Shown here: positions 34,522 through 50,585 of the stretch, piece after piece
Numbering within the stretch: the first letter of the stretch is position 1
Layout: every line of letters starts with the position of its first letter
Assembly: GCA_027422505.1 (NCBI GenBank)
Contig: JAPQWV010000652.1
Coordinates: 1 to 64,000, forward strand
Length of the DNA: 64,000 nucleotides
DNA from: Craterostigma plantagineum
Lineage: Eukaryota; Streptophyta; Magnoliopsida; Lamiales; Linderniaceae
Direction: 5' to 3'
Translations under genes and position numbers: made by a program
The notes under the pieces: generated by a model
What the model saw: the letters and a program-made list of their open reading frames with translations, nothing else
What the model was told of the DNA's origin: nothing
The model's database searches: none

Positions 34522-35366
34522 TCAGGGTGGTTCGGTACGATATAACTTACCAAAACTGTGATACCGTATACCGTAACGAAATTTCGGTATCGAAAAAAAT
34601 CATACCAGTACCATACTAAAATTTTGGTATATCTTAAATTTCTATACGGTATCATACCAAAAGTTCGGTATGGTATCGATATCATACCTTCTATACCATT
34701 CACACGGAGGATTTTTTTACCATGCGAGTCTCGTAACTAGTTAATTTGTTGCTTTTGAATTTTTAGTCAATTCAAACTCCTTAGGCCCAATAAGATGGAT
34801 TATTAATATCAAATTTTTCAAAATAAACAGATTGTTAATTCATAAAATAACCTTAAATAATATAAATATTTTATTTAGTCTCCTTAGTAAGACAAAGAAC
34901 TTTACATAACCACAAAATACAACTTTATATACAGATTAGTTAAAACGAAATGGCTATTTAAAAAAAGTTAGTGAAACAAACATGTATTTTGTATTTCCTT
35001 TTGTTTTTTTAAGTAAAATATGGTGGGCTCAATAATCTTAGAAAGTTGGTATAGTTAATAATTTATGGGCTAACTAAATTTAATAAGATCCTTATAATAA
35101 TTTTATCCAATTTTTTTAATTAATATAATATATGTAGGTGTGTGTATATATATACATAAAATATTAAAAATTTTAGTATTTCAGTATATCAGTATAATCG
35201 GTATAACTAATTTTTAAAATTTTCATACTATTATCGTACCGAAAATTTACGATACTGTATCATACCTTACCAAAAACTTCGGTATACCAAAATTTTCGAT
35301 ATTTTCGGTACGTTTCAATACGATAAGGACAATATATCGGTCTTTCGGTATATTTTCCCAGCCTTA
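34522..35366. mobile_element. Non-autonomous hAT element with 8-bp TSD
   Basis: GCCATATT is repeated at 34,514-34,521 and 35,367-35,374, the 8-bp duplication of hAT transposons. The ends TCAGGGTGG and (reverse complement) TAAGGCTGG form the terminal inverted repeats. Subterminal TTCGGTA and ACCGAAA words are abundant on both sides. The 845-bp interior has no transposase. Confidence 0.85.
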
Positions 35367-35386
35367 GCCATATTCCTTTGGGAAAT

Positions 35387-35747
35387 TTACAGAAAAGTAC
35401 CTAATATATAAAAAGTTGCAAGTCAGTACACTGTCATTATTTTTATATATGTAGAACAAATTTTTTGCACATTGGTACTCATCCCGCCGCAAGGTACATC
35501 ATAACACATTTAGGTAACATAGGAAACGTATTGTGGTATATAACACAATGAGAAATGGTACATCATATAACACATTAAGGTGGCGTAAAGAAACGATATA
35601 TGTACCATTTAATGCGTGACGTGGTACGCAATACACGTATAAAAAGGACGTCAAGACTAGAAAACGGTAGCGGGTACTTATATAAAATTTTTCTGACATG
35701 GGTACTGACTTCCAAATTTTTTATATAAATGGGTATTTTTCTGTAGA
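35387..35747. mobile_element. MITE with ~45-bp inverted repeats
   Basis: The left end TTTACAGAAAAGTACC and the reverse complement of the right end TCTACAGAAAAATACCC continue to match through GTCAGTAC. The target duplication is unclear. It contains GGTACATCATAAC phrases reminiscent of the element at 31,027. Confidence 0.5.
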
Positions 35748-36592
35748 TTCACCTATATCTTTTCTATGTTCTTTGTTTTTATCTTTAAATAGTGTTTCAT
35801 GTTTATGTTCCTGGGCTGAAGAAGCAAGTATATATATAGAAAAAAAAAACTTAAAACACCGCAAGCCACATAACAATGTAGGTCAATCTTTCTGACTTGC
35901 TCCTATGGAAGCAAGGTCGAAAAGATTGAAAAAAGTAAGTCATGATAAAGATTACACGAAAACTTATCGTTTAGGATTTTTTTTTTTTTTTTAGAAATTG
36001 AAGGGATTCGGTCTTTAAGGAAGGTAATCTTTTATGAGTTAGGAACCGTGTGAGATGAAAGTAATGTATATTTGACTAGAAAATGATAGCTTTCTTTTAG
36101 AGATTACAATCGCCCAATAGAGTAAGTAATTGGGCCAACCATTAGGCCTTTCTCTTCAATGTAGTGGACAACATTTTGAAATCTTTTCGTTCTATAAAAG
36201 CAGTCTTAATGTTTTTTGATATTCTTTTTCTTCCATCCTCGTGCCAACGTAGTGATAATTCAACTAAGTTAAATTTGAATGGAATATGGGTCATATTTCC
36301 CACCACTTATAATACCTGTCCTTCAAAAACCTACACATGTTTTTGATTAAGCCAAAACAAGGCACAATCTTAGTTCCATTCAACCATAATACTACTACAC
36401 ACAAAACGACACATATATAAGACCAAGACAAACAAAAGTCAAGACACGAAGACAACTAACTCTCTGTTTCTCCGCATATTACCAAAAAACCACACAATCC
36501 ATTTCTTATTTTTATATAGATAATAACTAAAGCACACAAGAAACATATAGAGAGACTAATAATAGGCAACTGTGTTCAATCTTCTCCTTCCC
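35748..36592. other. Intergenic region
   Basis: No supported gene. It contains T- and A-rich runs only. Confidence 0.45.
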
Positions 36593-36811
36593 TCAATCAT
36601 CGTATTGCCTGCGATTGTAACGCTGCTTCTCCTCCTCCTCCTCCTCTTCTTCACTTCCATAGTCTTCTTCACCTTCACAATTAAATGGGGCGATCGTAGT
36701 CGAAATCGGTTACGCCGACGACGGAGGGTAGCACGTTTCGTCGGAGGGAGGCAGGGGATAGTCGACTTCGTCGGCGGCGGCGGAGCGTTGGCCCTTCGGA
36801 AAGTAGGACAT
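36593..36811 (-). other. Candidate small ORF pair interrupted by TAA (uncertain)
   Basis: On the minus strand an ATG at 36,811 opens MSYFPKGQRSAAADEVDYPL and reaches TAA at 36,710-36,712. The same frame then continues through an acidic run (EEDYGSEEEEEEEK) to TGA at 36,593. The codons look protein-like, and the tyrosine/proline pattern resembles small plant stress proteins, but I recognise no family. It may be an exon with a splice site at GC-GTAACC, a decayed gene, or chance. Other frames are Arg- or Leu-rich low complexity. Confidence 0.2.
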
Positions 36812-36902
36812 CGTTTGACTCGCCGGATATTGTTCGTCGTTAGTGTGGGGTTCATTTCTCAGCTGTGAATGTGATCCTTACATGTTTGTGTACTTGGAAA
36901 CT

Positions 36903-36912
36903 GACACGTGTC
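36903..36912. promoter_or_regulatory. G-box/ABRE-like palindrome upstream of the OSCA gene
   Basis: GACACGTGTC contains the CACGTG core bound by bZIP and bHLH factors. It lies about 600 bp before the OSCA start codon, followed by GGCCCAT near 36,986. Its use is inferred from motif and position only. Confidence 0.35.
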
Positions 36913-37515
36913 AAATGTCGGCAGAGCGTGACTGGACAGTATAAGCGTATTAGATTAGATGAGTTTGAGTGGGCTTATCTTTTACGGCCCATTTAATTGG
37001 GCTTAATTATTAGTAGTACGCAAGAGTGAGCTGCTCGCTAGAACGCTTGTGGACGAGGGTATAATTGGTATTTGAGATCGCACGTGCTTTTCTGCAGAGG
37101 ATGACGACACTTTTTGACTTTGATTTTGATTCCTTAATGTTGCACAAGTAGAAGTTCCATGTTCTGATTTGTTACCCATATTCTTTTACCTGATAAAATC
37201 ATCCCCGCTGGAAACTGGGCTATAACATAATTCAGTTCTTGATGGAGTTCGTGGACTTGTGTATTTTATTGCTTTTTCTTGGTAATCGCAGACATGTGCT
37301 ATCCAATTTTTTAATTCGATCTTCGTCTAGAGTTTTGTGAAGTTGTTACTGATATAGCCCCCACTTGCTTTTGTTACTTCAAAAACGAATTTCCTATGGA
37401 TGGGTTGGTGAACTTATGATTCTGTTTTGGTAGATTATTTGTATCAAGCTGAGAGGTTCGTGCTGAAATTGACTGAGGCTTTGAGACTCGGTGGCAGTGA
37501 GATTTTTCTTGAAGA

Positions 37516-40500
37516 ATGATTCTTTCCGCGCTTTTGACTTCGGTCGGCATAAATGTTGCTCTATGTCTGCTTTGTTTCACTCTCTATTCTTATCTGAGAA
37601 ATCGGCCGAGCAATGCTGAGCTCTATATTCCGCGCTTGGTAGCTCATGAGAAATTCCACGAAGATGAATTTAGAGGGAGGAGAAGTTGTATGCCTTCTCT
37701 TACATGGGTGAAAAAAGCGTGGAAGCTCACTGAAGATGAGATCTTGGAAAACTCTGGGCTCGATGCTGTTGTATTCATGCGCATTTTTACATTCTGGTCG
37801 GTGAAAGAGATTAATTCATTTCTTGATTATTAGCTAAAAAGATCCAATTTTGCAGCCTTCGCTATTTACTTTCAAGCAGATTAGCCAGCTTCGATGTTTA
37901 TTACATTGTTCTTTTCTTGACTGATAGGCTGAGGATATTTCAGTTTGCTGTGTTTGTTGGTATCCTCGTCCTTCTTCCATTTAATTACATGGGAAATCAG
38001 TTGCAAATCGACTTTACCGACTTGCCAAACAAATCGCTCGAAACGTTCAGCATATCAAACGTCGACGACGGTTCGAAAAGGTGAAATTTTGCATTTTATC
38101 CCTTTTTTCGTTGTTTTTCGCCAATTTGTTTCTGTATTAGCTCTTAAGCATAAGTTCTTGCCTGAAGGTTATGGATACATTATGCTGCTATTTGCATTTT
38201 CACAGCTGTGGTTTGCTACCTTCTTTACTATGTAAGTACGCCATTTGACTATTTTTTTGCTCGATATTCTTAGTTGTGGAAGAAATTATCGATATTTTCC
38301 CACGTACGTAGGAATACGACTACATTGCATCGAAAAGGATCGGTTACTTCTATTCCTCAAAGCCTAAGCCCGGCCAATTCACCGTCTTAGTTCGAAGTAT
38401 TCCTCCCTCGCCTGGGAAAACCTTCGGCGAAAGCGTCGAGCGCTTTTTCGCACAGTATTATCCCTCGACGTACCTTTCGCACAGCGTCGTTCGTCGCACA
38501 AACAAACTCAAAGGGCTCGTCGTAAGCGCATCTTAAAGCTATCAAATTTACAGTAAATTCTTTATGTAAGCAAACTCAAAAGGGCTTGTTGTTCTGTAAT
38601 TTTTTCTGTTTCTCAGACCAAGGCAAACAAGGTATACAAGAAACTTAACCGCGAAAAGTCGAAAAAAGATTCTCGAGAAAGACACAAGAGATCGTGCTGC
38701 TGTCCAGGATTTTGCGGACGAAAAGTGAATCTCGTCGATCATTACGAAAGGAAGTTAGAGCACGTCGAAGGCAACGTGAGGACCGAGCGATCTTCCATAG
38801 CTGGAAAGGTAACTACTTTCTTTCGTCGATCGCCTGAATATTTCTGACATCATAAGTTCATATTTCGATGTTAGTTTTCGGAAATATTCGACCATATCTA
38901 TGCATTCGATAGGAAGTCCCGGCGGCTTTCGTATCCTTCAAGTCGAGGTTCACCGCCGCAATAGTTACGAATGTCCAACAAGGCGTAAAACCGAACGAAT
39001 GGCTCACTGAGAGAGCGCCCGACCCCGAGGACGTTTACTGGCCTTTCTTCTCCGCGTCCTTCTTCAAGAGATGGATAAGCAATATCTTCGTCATACTTTC
39101 GTGCTTCGTTATTACCGTACTTTTCCTCGTGCCCGTCGTCTTAGTCCAAGGCCTGACGCACTTGGATCAGTTGGAAACTTGGTTCCCATTCTTGAAAGGC
39201 GTTTTGACTGTGTAAGTTGGTTACGTTTATTTTTTTCGCCAGATCGTTTTCTTGTTTCAGTCATTCGAGCTTTTCTTTATTGCTTAATTTACTCTTTTGG
39301 TCATGTATGTTAGGGTTGACGGCGTTATAACGACACCTATATTAAATGGTTGCGATGAAGCAATTTGAGCGTAGTAAGTTTCAAATTGCTTCAACTTAGA
39401 AACTTACTAGGCTAAAATTGCAACACGATATCCTTAGTTGCTACACCTTCGAAACTTGTTGTCCTGAAATTGTCACTCCTTAATCGGGCCCCTTTTAAAT
39501 GCCACTCCTTCAAATATACAGGACTAATAGTGAGAACACTAATGTGATATGGAGAGGTTTTGTAAATGGGGACAGAAATAATAATAGCACAAAACAAATT
39601 TTGCAGGAAAGTTGTGAGCCAACTGATCACTGGCTACGTCCCGAGCCTAATTCTCGAGATGTTCTTATCTCTAATCCCGCCGGCCATGTTCGTACTTTCC
39701 TCCATTCAAGGGTACATCGCACTCAGTCAGATCGAAAAAAGCGCATGCATTAAAGTCCTATGGTTCACCGTATGGAATGTCTTTTTTGCAAATGTGTTGT
39801 CGGGCTCGGCGCTCTACAGGGCGGACGTATTGCTCGAGCCCAAGAAAATTCCCGAACTCTTAGCTGTGGCCGTGCCAGCACAGGTATGCATATCGCATGC
39901 TATATTCAGATCCTCGTACGTACTTACGTTGATTATTTATTCCTCGTAATAACTCGTCGGTTTTTTCAAGGCGTCGTTCTTCGTAGCGTACGTCGTGACG
40001 TCGGGTTGGACGAAGACGTTCTCGTCGGAGCTTCTCAGGGTGAAGAATCTCGCCTGGCGGCGGTTTAGGGGATGCACGTCGTTTTCCGACGAGGAGGAGT
40101 TCGAAGTCCCTTCGAATCCTTACCATAAAGAGATTCCGAGGATACTCTTCTTCGGCCTTCTCGGGATTGTTTACTTCTTCCTCGCGCCCTTAATACTCCC
40201 TTTCGTCTTGATCTACTTCTTCTTCGGCTACATCATCTACCGCAACCAGGTCGGTCCATTCATTTAAACTTTTGGAAATATAATATAGAAAATTAAAAAA
40301 CATGAGTGTGAATTATCAGGATAACCTTTTAAAAAATTACACAGAAAGTTAGATAATTAATAAATCATCCTAAACGTTAGGGGCGTAGCGAATGTATATA
40401 ATATAATTAAAAAAGTGATACACTCCACATAAGTTTAAGCTTTAATGTGAAATGATCATTAGACGTTGTATTAGAGCTTAGGAGTCAGAGCAGCATTGCA

Positions 40501-41217
40501 TATGATTCCTCACGACCACCCATTTAAGGAAACTTACACGTTTGATGCTAAACAATAAAGAAATCAGTCTAAGACCTTAGGGGTGCGTGCTGGAAGTATA
40601 ATACATAAAGTTAAGAAAAAAAAAATGAGACACTCTAACAGACATAAGTGATCATTTTGTACAAACGCAAACATCAATTTATTCATTTTAGGATCCTTAA
40701 TTTTATTTTTTTGGGAAAAGCAGATACTTAACGTCTATGCTCCCAAGTTCGACACGGGCGGGAAATTCTGGCCCGTAGTGCACGACGCGACTATATTTTC
40801 GCTAGTATTAATGCACGTCATCGCCGTCGGGATTTTCGGCCTGAAGAAAGTGCCCTTAGCTTCGAGCCTTACGATTCCACTCCCAATTCTCACCCTAATA
40901 TTCAACAGTTACTGCCGAAGGCGATTCTTACCTACTTTCAAAGGTTATCCGGCCGAGGTAAGTAAAAACAAAGAGTCGACTTTTCAATCCTAAATAAGAA
41001 TCGTCGAAATGAATATTTTCAATCGTTTTTTTTTCTTTTTCCGTCATTACAGTGCATGATAAATAAAGATAGGTTCGACCAGAACGATCCCGGGATTTCG
41101 TCCTTTTACGAGAGGCTTTCGAATGGCTATCGAGATCCCGCGATGGGGCCCGTCGGATACTCGCGGGCTATCGGGGAAAGTAGTACATCCCCTCTACTCT
41201 ATGGTAATATGGTTTGA
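37516..41217 (+). CDS. Hyperosmolality-gated calcium channel, CSC1-like (OSCA2 clade)
   Basis: This is a multi-pass plasma-membrane, mechanically and osmotically gated cation channel of the DUF221/TMEM16-related family. My ten-exon model is 37516-37796, 37928-38080, 38168-38231, 38312-38521, 38617-38808, 38913-39211, 39607-39883, 39971-40249, 40724-40957 and 41053-41217. It gives 2,154 nt and 717 aa, with matching GT-AG sites and phases. The N-terminal helix is [20 protein letters not shown]. The second conserved block reads [15 protein letters not shown]. The cytosolic RNA-binding-like domain includes [10 protein letters not shown] and KLNREKSKK. The channel core contains [60 protein letters not shown] and GGKFWPVVH. 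Length and motifs match the OSCA2-type proteins closely and all exons are intact. Confidence 0.92.
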
Positions 41218-42440
41218 ATTAAAAAAAAAAAAATTCTTGCATGAGATTTAATCTGAGTATGAAAAAAAATTTAGTGGGCTATATAGCATTGGAACATATG
41301 GGAGTTTGTATTAATTGGGATTATTGTTATCATTATATGTAAAGTGTAGTATTCACCATTCCAAGTCAATTAGTTTGAGAAAGACCATTGATTTATATTT
41401 ATCTTCTTGCATGTTACGTTTAGTTTGAGAGAGACCATTGGTTTTGTCTGAGTCCTCCACGTGGAGCGATTGCGATGAATAATCGTCTCTTTGTTTAGTA
41501 GTGTTTGTCTTGTAATATGATATTCATTAGTGGCGAGGGACGTCATTATTTGGTAATAGATTTCACGGTTGAAATAATAATTTACTATTTGGAAAAAAAT
41601 CAGTCTATTGGTCTTAGCCTTTGGTTAAAAGTTTTCACAGCTTCGATGAGATTAAGGACCATCATGACAAAGGAAACAATGTATGTTTTTGGCACGATTA
41701 GGAACTACTAATCTGTCTTTTTTTTTTTTTTTTTGAAGTATATCTGATATTACTGCCATTGTTCTGCCAGTTAACATCATTAACAATAGCGTTATTTAAT
41801 TCTATCACAAAATCCTTCGTAAAAATCGATTTCCACGACTTCAACGAATATCAAGTGATTAAAAGACGAAAATTTGGTTTTTGTTTGATTAATTACAATA
41901 TTAGAGGTTCACACTGATTAACTAACTCTATTCTTTCTTTTTTTCATCTTTCATTATGGTATTTCTGACGTTGAAATGATCGAAATAATACAAACTCAAG
42001 GTCATTGCCATTGGCTGAGAGGTATAACGTCACATTCACCTTCTTGGCCTAGAAATTTATCTTTGGATCATTCCTTTTTAATTCTACTTTCCTTTCACAT
42101 TGTACATGCAATGCGAAAGGACAAGAATTAAGATACAAGAAATCCTTTTCCAAACTTGATGATTTCTAAGTTTTCCCAACTCAAACTCTCATAAATTTTA
42201 TTTTATTTTATATTTTTATTTTTGGCCAATTCAGCGTACATAATACAGAACGTCAAATAGTGGAGCTTGTTAGAACGATACGTAAAAAGTTAAGAAAATT
42301 TGTGATGTGTGTAAGTCGTGATCGTCCTATAATCACAATGAACTCTAAATTCACGTTAAATTAAACATAATTTGAGGATTTTAATAATGGTATGTTGGCA
42401 TGTTTCGCCGGAAAAAAAGATACATATAGTATAGTAAGTA
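41218..42440. other. 3' UTR of the OSCA gene and intergenic region
   Basis: AT-rich sequence with no supported gene; a T run at 41,719-41,737. The OSCA 3' UTR probably ends within the first few hundred bases. Confidence 0.5.
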
Positions 42441-42805
42441 AATTTCCCCAATTTAATTTAGTGTTAATTAAGTTTCATGTCCTAAAAGATGTTTTAAGTT
42501 AGGTTTAAGGTCTCTGTCAGAAAATTTGTAGGGTTAAGGACCCGATTTTTGTAAAATTTAGAGATAAGAACAAAAAACTTATGCAAGTGTTATACAATGT
42601 ATATGAACTGGTATCGGACTATCGTTTTGTGTTATTACAGAACAATGAAGTGGTACTGCAGGTCCATGAAGTGGTACTACAGGTCCATGAAGTGGTACTA
42701 AAAAACACTTAAGTGTATCGGGTACTTAAAACAAAATTTTCTGTCAGGAACTTGAAACCTAAATGAAACTTATGTTGGGACATGACATCAAATTGCCCCA
42801 ATTTA
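42441..42805. mobile_element. MITE-like inverted-repeat element
   Basis: The left arm (CCCCAATTTAATTTAGTG, later TTTCATGTCC and CTGTCAGAAAATTT) is mirrored by the right arm (CTGACAGAAAATTTTG and ATGTCATGTCCC on the reverse complement). The centre holds three ~25-bp repeats of GAAGTGGTACTACAGGTCC (42,645-42,702). The target duplication is not clear. Confidence 0.45.
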
Positions 42806-42811
42806 GTCCCC

Positions 42812-42841
42812 TCTCTCTCTCTCCCTCTCTCTCTCTCTCTC
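42812..42841. repeat. (CT)n microsatellite in the ERF promoter
   Basis: A CTCTCTCT run interrupted by two CCC, about 75 bp upstream of the TATA box. CT-rich tracts are common in plant core promoters. Confidence 0.9.
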
Positions 42842-42917
42842 AAGTTACAAGCAAACACCTAGACAAGGTGTAAATAGAATTCAAACAAAAGACCATTTCA
42901 ACTCTTAAAAATTCTAT

Positions 42918-42927
42918 CTATATAAAG
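42918..42927 (+). promoter_or_regulatory. TATA box of the ERN1-like gene
   Basis: CTATATAAAG lies 87 bp before the ATG at 43,014. A transcription start about 30 bp downstream would exclude the in-frame ATG at 42,936 from the mRNA, which supports the shorter start. Confidence 0.7.
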
Positions 42928-43013
42928 CTAACCCAATGTGTTCAACGTCTCATAGACACAGACCAACACAACACTCTACTCGACTAAACAAAGAAACACA
43001 CACACACGCACAA

Positions 43014-44102
43014 ATGGCTCGAAAAAGAAAGGGTTTTTATGATCAAATTGATCTCCTCAATCACCACGGCCATAAGTCAAACACCCCTCGGAAAGAAACC
43101 TCCCACCATTCACTCGACGAAGCATCGCAGGGCGGCGGCGTTCGAAGATCGAGGAAGAGATTCGTCGGCGTCAGGCAAAGGCCGTCGGGCCGTTGGGTGG
43201 CTGAGATTAAGGACACGATACAGAAGATTAGGGTTTGGTTGGGCACCTTCGACACCGCCGAGGAGGCGGCGAGGGCCTACGACGAGGCCGCCTGTCTCCT
43301 CCGTGGGTCAAAGACGAGGACCAATTTCTGGCCGCCGTCGGCCAACGTTGGTGATAATGTTCCTTCGGTCCTTCCTTCGAAGATCACAAACCTATTGATA
43401 AGCAGAATTAAGAAGGCAAGGAACAGTAGTAATTCCCCAACTGATGCTGATAAGGATAATCGCGACTGTGATTCTAATCAGAATGAAGATAATGATTTTG
43501 GGTGTTTCCTCACCGACCCATATGAGTTCTACGGAGAGGAGAGAAGTGGTTCGATCGATGAAGATTGCTACAAAGTTCAGCCTTTTGAACAGTCGTCGAC
43601 TTCACAGTGTAATGATAAAGAGTGTGGCGAAGATGGTCTGCAAATGGAGAGTGATCCAATGGCAGATCAAACAGCCTTGGAAGATTTCCATTTTCTCGAA
43701 GAAATCGGTTCGAATAATAATGTAATGGGCTACTCGCCTTTCGAAATTGCTGCCGAGATGTCGAGGCCTATAGTTCAAGAGGACGAAGAGGCTATGATGG
43801 TATGCGAAGAAGATGTGAGGAGGATGAGCTATGAGAGGAAGTTTTCTGCTTCGTTATATGCTGTAAATGGGATAAACGAGTATCTGAGGTTGAAGCTCGG
43901 AAATAGAATCGATAGGTCTGCCGCCGATCAGATTTCGAGGCTGAGAAATGCGTGTAGGAATACAACTACTAATAGCCAAGAATGCGAGGTTATGGTAATG
44001 AAGAACGATGTTAAGGATGTTGATGTAGAGATAAGGGATGAGAATGATGAACTGGGAATGTGGGGATCTCTTGATCTTGCGCCCATATGTTTTGTTCAAT
44101 AA
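43014..44102 (+). CDS. ERN1: AP2/ERF transcription factor, ERN1/RAP2-11-like
   Basis: This single-exon gene encodes 362 aa of a nuclear ethylene-response-factor-type regulator. The chosen start gives MARKRKGF, the conserved N-terminus of ERN1-type proteins, and follows a CA-rich 5' UTR; an upstream ATG at 42,936 is only ~10 bp after the TATA box. The AP2 domain spans about residues 50-107 ([20 protein letters not shown] to TRTNFW), with the YRG and RAYD elements. A following conserved block is [20 protein letters not shown] (here [16 protein letters not shown]). The middle is acidic, and the C-terminal half keeps SPFEIAAEM and [20 protein letters not shown]. In legumes this clade controls root-nodule entry; non-legumes also have members, so nodulation cannot be inferred. 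It converges with the SnRK1 gene. Confidence 0.88.
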   Translation: MARKRKGFYDQIDLLNHHGHKSNTPRKETSHHSLDEASQGGGVRRSRKRFVGVRQRPSGRWVAEIKDTIQKIRVWLGTFDTAEEAARAYDEAACLLRGSKTRTNFWPPSANVGDNVPSVLPSKITNLLISRIKKARNSSNSPTDADKDNRDCDSNQNEDNDFGCFLTDPYEFYGEERSGSIDEDCYKVQPFEQSSTSQCNDKECGEDGLQMESDPMADQTALEDFHFLEEIGSNNNVMGYSPFEIAAEMSRPIVQEDEEAMMVCEEDVRRMSYERKFSASLYAVNGINEYLRLKLGNRIDRSAADQISRLRNACRNTTTNSQECEVMVMKNDVKDVDVEIRDENDELGMWGSLDLAPICFVQ

Positions 44103-44690
44103 AGATTTGATGTATCTTTTTTTTTTTTTAAATTTGTGATGTTGCTATGTAAACATCCAGTTTTCTCTTTTGTAGATTGCTTGCTTCCTTATAGTTGCAA
44201 AATATGCTATCTTTATAGAAAGAATTTGGCTTTGTCTGAAGATCAAATTGTATGGTTTTCACCAAAAATCCAGAAAACAAAAAGCTTCTGCAGCCCACAA
44301 GAATTTAAGGGTAGTGATTTACCATTATTATGATAATTAAAAAGCAACAAATATTTTCATCACAAGACAGGAAAAATTCGGATAACTAAACATCATTTAT
44401 ACAGAAATACAGCCAAACCTAGCAAGGTACAACAGCACAATGTAGGAACATTAATAACCATCTTCAACTGATATGCTTAACCATCAGTTTTTCTTTCAGA
44501 CCAACAACCTCTTTGGGGGTACTAAGGTACTAAGAGAAACATAAGCCTCGAGTTGAGTTATAGATTTAGAACATGTCAGATTTTCTGCTGATGCAAAGAC
44601 AGTAGTGACCTTAGATCTTCAGCCATTTGGAGCAAGTTATATATAGTTGAGTATCATATCAGCTTTTCAAATTCAAACTGATATCTGAAT
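44103..44690. other. Convergent 3' UTR region of the ERF and SnRK1 genes
   Basis: No other gene is seen between the two stop codons. AATAAA lies right after the ERF stop (44,099-44,104). The minus-strand 3' UTR of SnRK1 occupies the right half. Confidence 0.6.
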
Positions 44691-48360
<3,670 letters not shown>

Positions 48361-49939
48361 TGATGAGTGATGATTGACGAAAGGGAGCTCCTTGATTCCT
48401 CCTTGAATTAGTTCAATTTGTTATGTATTTTAATAGAAGAAAGTTTCGGCCCACTATTCTTATTGGACTTCTATTTAGAGATGGGCTTTTCAAGGCTAAC
48501 CCAAGACTTCAAAAGGTCATCATTTTCCATTATTAATAAACTAGTATGACACCCAGTGCAGTGCCAGCCAGTGCAAATATATCAAGTTATTTTATTCTTT
48601 TGCATTTTTTTTATTAATAAAGTAGTTAAAAAATTAAATTAACATGCATTTAGCAAATTGGACCCACTGATATGTATGTCTAGCTCCGCCACATGTGAAT
48701 TCAATCTCATTTGGATTGCTTGACTTTGTGTGTGGACTTGATATAAAGCATACATGTCAGGAAGATTAGTACAGCTGAAAGGTAAATAATAGATGATTGA
48801 AATTTAAATTTGATGGTTGAAATTTAAATTTGATTCATGTTGAATTTATTTGGAAGATCGAAACTACGATGATATTCTATGGAAATATCTCCCCACATGA
48901 AAAAAGAATAAATATGTTGTGACCTGGACTTAGAAAAGATTTTAGGGACCAATTGGAACCGAATAAACTAGAACTTGAAGTCAAGACTATTGCAGGGACC
49001 AAATCGAACTTTAAAAAGTCGACTGGGTCCAATTGAACTTAAAATAAACGTAATGGTATGATCGTAGTTTTCAGTCTCTACACGAACCCTAATTGGTCGA
49101 ATCCCTATAATAAGCGAAAAAATCAGTGACGGAAATGCAATGCGCCGTAGGCCGAGCGCTTTACCTCGCGAAAGAAGTGGTAGCGTGGTATTCCACAGAG
49201 AAAGGGGTGGCGCACTTTAGTGTGATCGGCGCACATTAAAAAATCTCAGGGGCTCCTTGGCCGCTTTTCTGCTCAAGTTTTCTGCAGCTAAAAGCGAGGG
49301 GTTTGCCCTATATCATCATCTTCATTGTTTTCTCTATTATGTTTTCTTTTTGTGGGACTTGAATTTCTTAGCTTGGTAGCGTGAAAGATTAGATCTTTAT
49401 GCCTAAAAGATCAGATTTTTACTCATTTGTTATGAAGCTCATGCAGAGTTTAGGCTGCATTTAGTTGTCAATGTGAGAAAAAGATCTATTAAAAAGCCGG
49501 TGTTAAAAGAGTAATCTTGATATAGTTTATATCTTGTTCACTTGTCAATATAAAACTAATAGCACGTTTAATAAAGTTATTAATTTCCAATTTTGCCCAT
49601 ACATTAGTTTATAACTAAATAATTATTAATAAATATAGAAAAATATAAGATATGGATGTCATTTTAATACTTACGAAACGAAGAATAAATTGGATATATT
49701 TGTTTATTTTTATCATATTAATCACGTTAGATAATGATAATTTTATAGTATGGTGGAAAAGGGTATTCTTGTCCTTTTACTATTAATAGGGGCTGGATAA
49801 ACAATATTGGCCCAATACTTGAGTTAATTTATCTCGTACTGCTAAGATTATTACACTGGGCTTGATTATTTAACGGGCTTACTATCTTCGCAACTAAACA
49901 ACATTATACCATATTATTTGATCTTATCTTGATATATCC
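48361..49939. other. Intergenic region
   Basis: No protein gene is supported. At 49,120-49,330 there is a GC-richer patch (GCGCCGTAGGCCGAGCGC, AAAGCGAGGGG) of unknown nature. A direct repeat TTGAAATTTAAATTTGAT sits near 48,800-48,835. Confidence 0.4.
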
Positions 49940-49941
49940 TA

Positions 49942-50204
49942 CTTCCTCCGTCCCATTTAATTCTTCCCGAAGATTAGTGGGCACGGAGATTAAGAAATCA
50001 CATTATTTTAATATTATAGTACACCTTTTGAGGTATGAGAGAGAAAAGTTATTAGTAGACACGCAAATCGAGAAGACTTTTTCTAATATTAATGGTGTAA
50101 TTAGTTTAATTAATGGGATAATTTTTTACCAAAATGGAAATGGGAAGAATTATGTGGGACGCTCGAAATAGAAAGATGGGAAGAAATAAGTGGGACGGAG
50201 GAAG
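49942..50204. mobile_element. Stowaway MITE
   Basis: The terminal inverted repeats begin CTTCCTCCGTCCCA at both ends and continue into TTCTTCCC. TA flanks each side (49,940-49,941 and 50,205-50,206). This is the Tc1/mariner Stowaway hallmark, and the 263-bp length fits. Confidence 0.9.
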
Positions 50205-50585
50205 TATAAAGTAAACGGGGCCCTTTTACAATTGGGTATGTTTTAAGATTTGTTCTTTTTTTTTTTTTCTACTATGAGGATATAGCTCGAACAAAATTGA
50301 TTGGATGTATATACAGTGTAAAATAAGATCTACATGTCAAAAAATACAGACAAAATCTGCACTATGAAGTTAGCACATAGACTAAGGTTGTCACTTAGAG
50401 ATTTCAGGAGTTGATCATGTCCTCAATTGTTTCCAAACTCTGAATCTGTAGACAAAACAAAAGTGAGAAAACCCCATCAGGGTTTTGAACTTAGTGTTAA
50501 TCTCTTTATGATTGAGTATGAACATTATTACCATTGGAAAATTTTGCTATCAATGAGACACTTGACAAAGTTGGCCATATTTCCC

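Noticed and set aside
36572..36868. 98-residue plus-strand ORF with a Leu-rich start
   Set aside because: Leu run comes from a CTC microsatellite-like stretch; the rest is Arg-rich shadow of the opposite strand.
42936..43013. Upstream in-frame ATG extending the ERN1-like protein by 26 residues
   Set aside because: It lies about 10 bp after a good TATA box and encodes Thr/His-rich UTR-like sequence; MARKRK at 43,014 is the conserved start.
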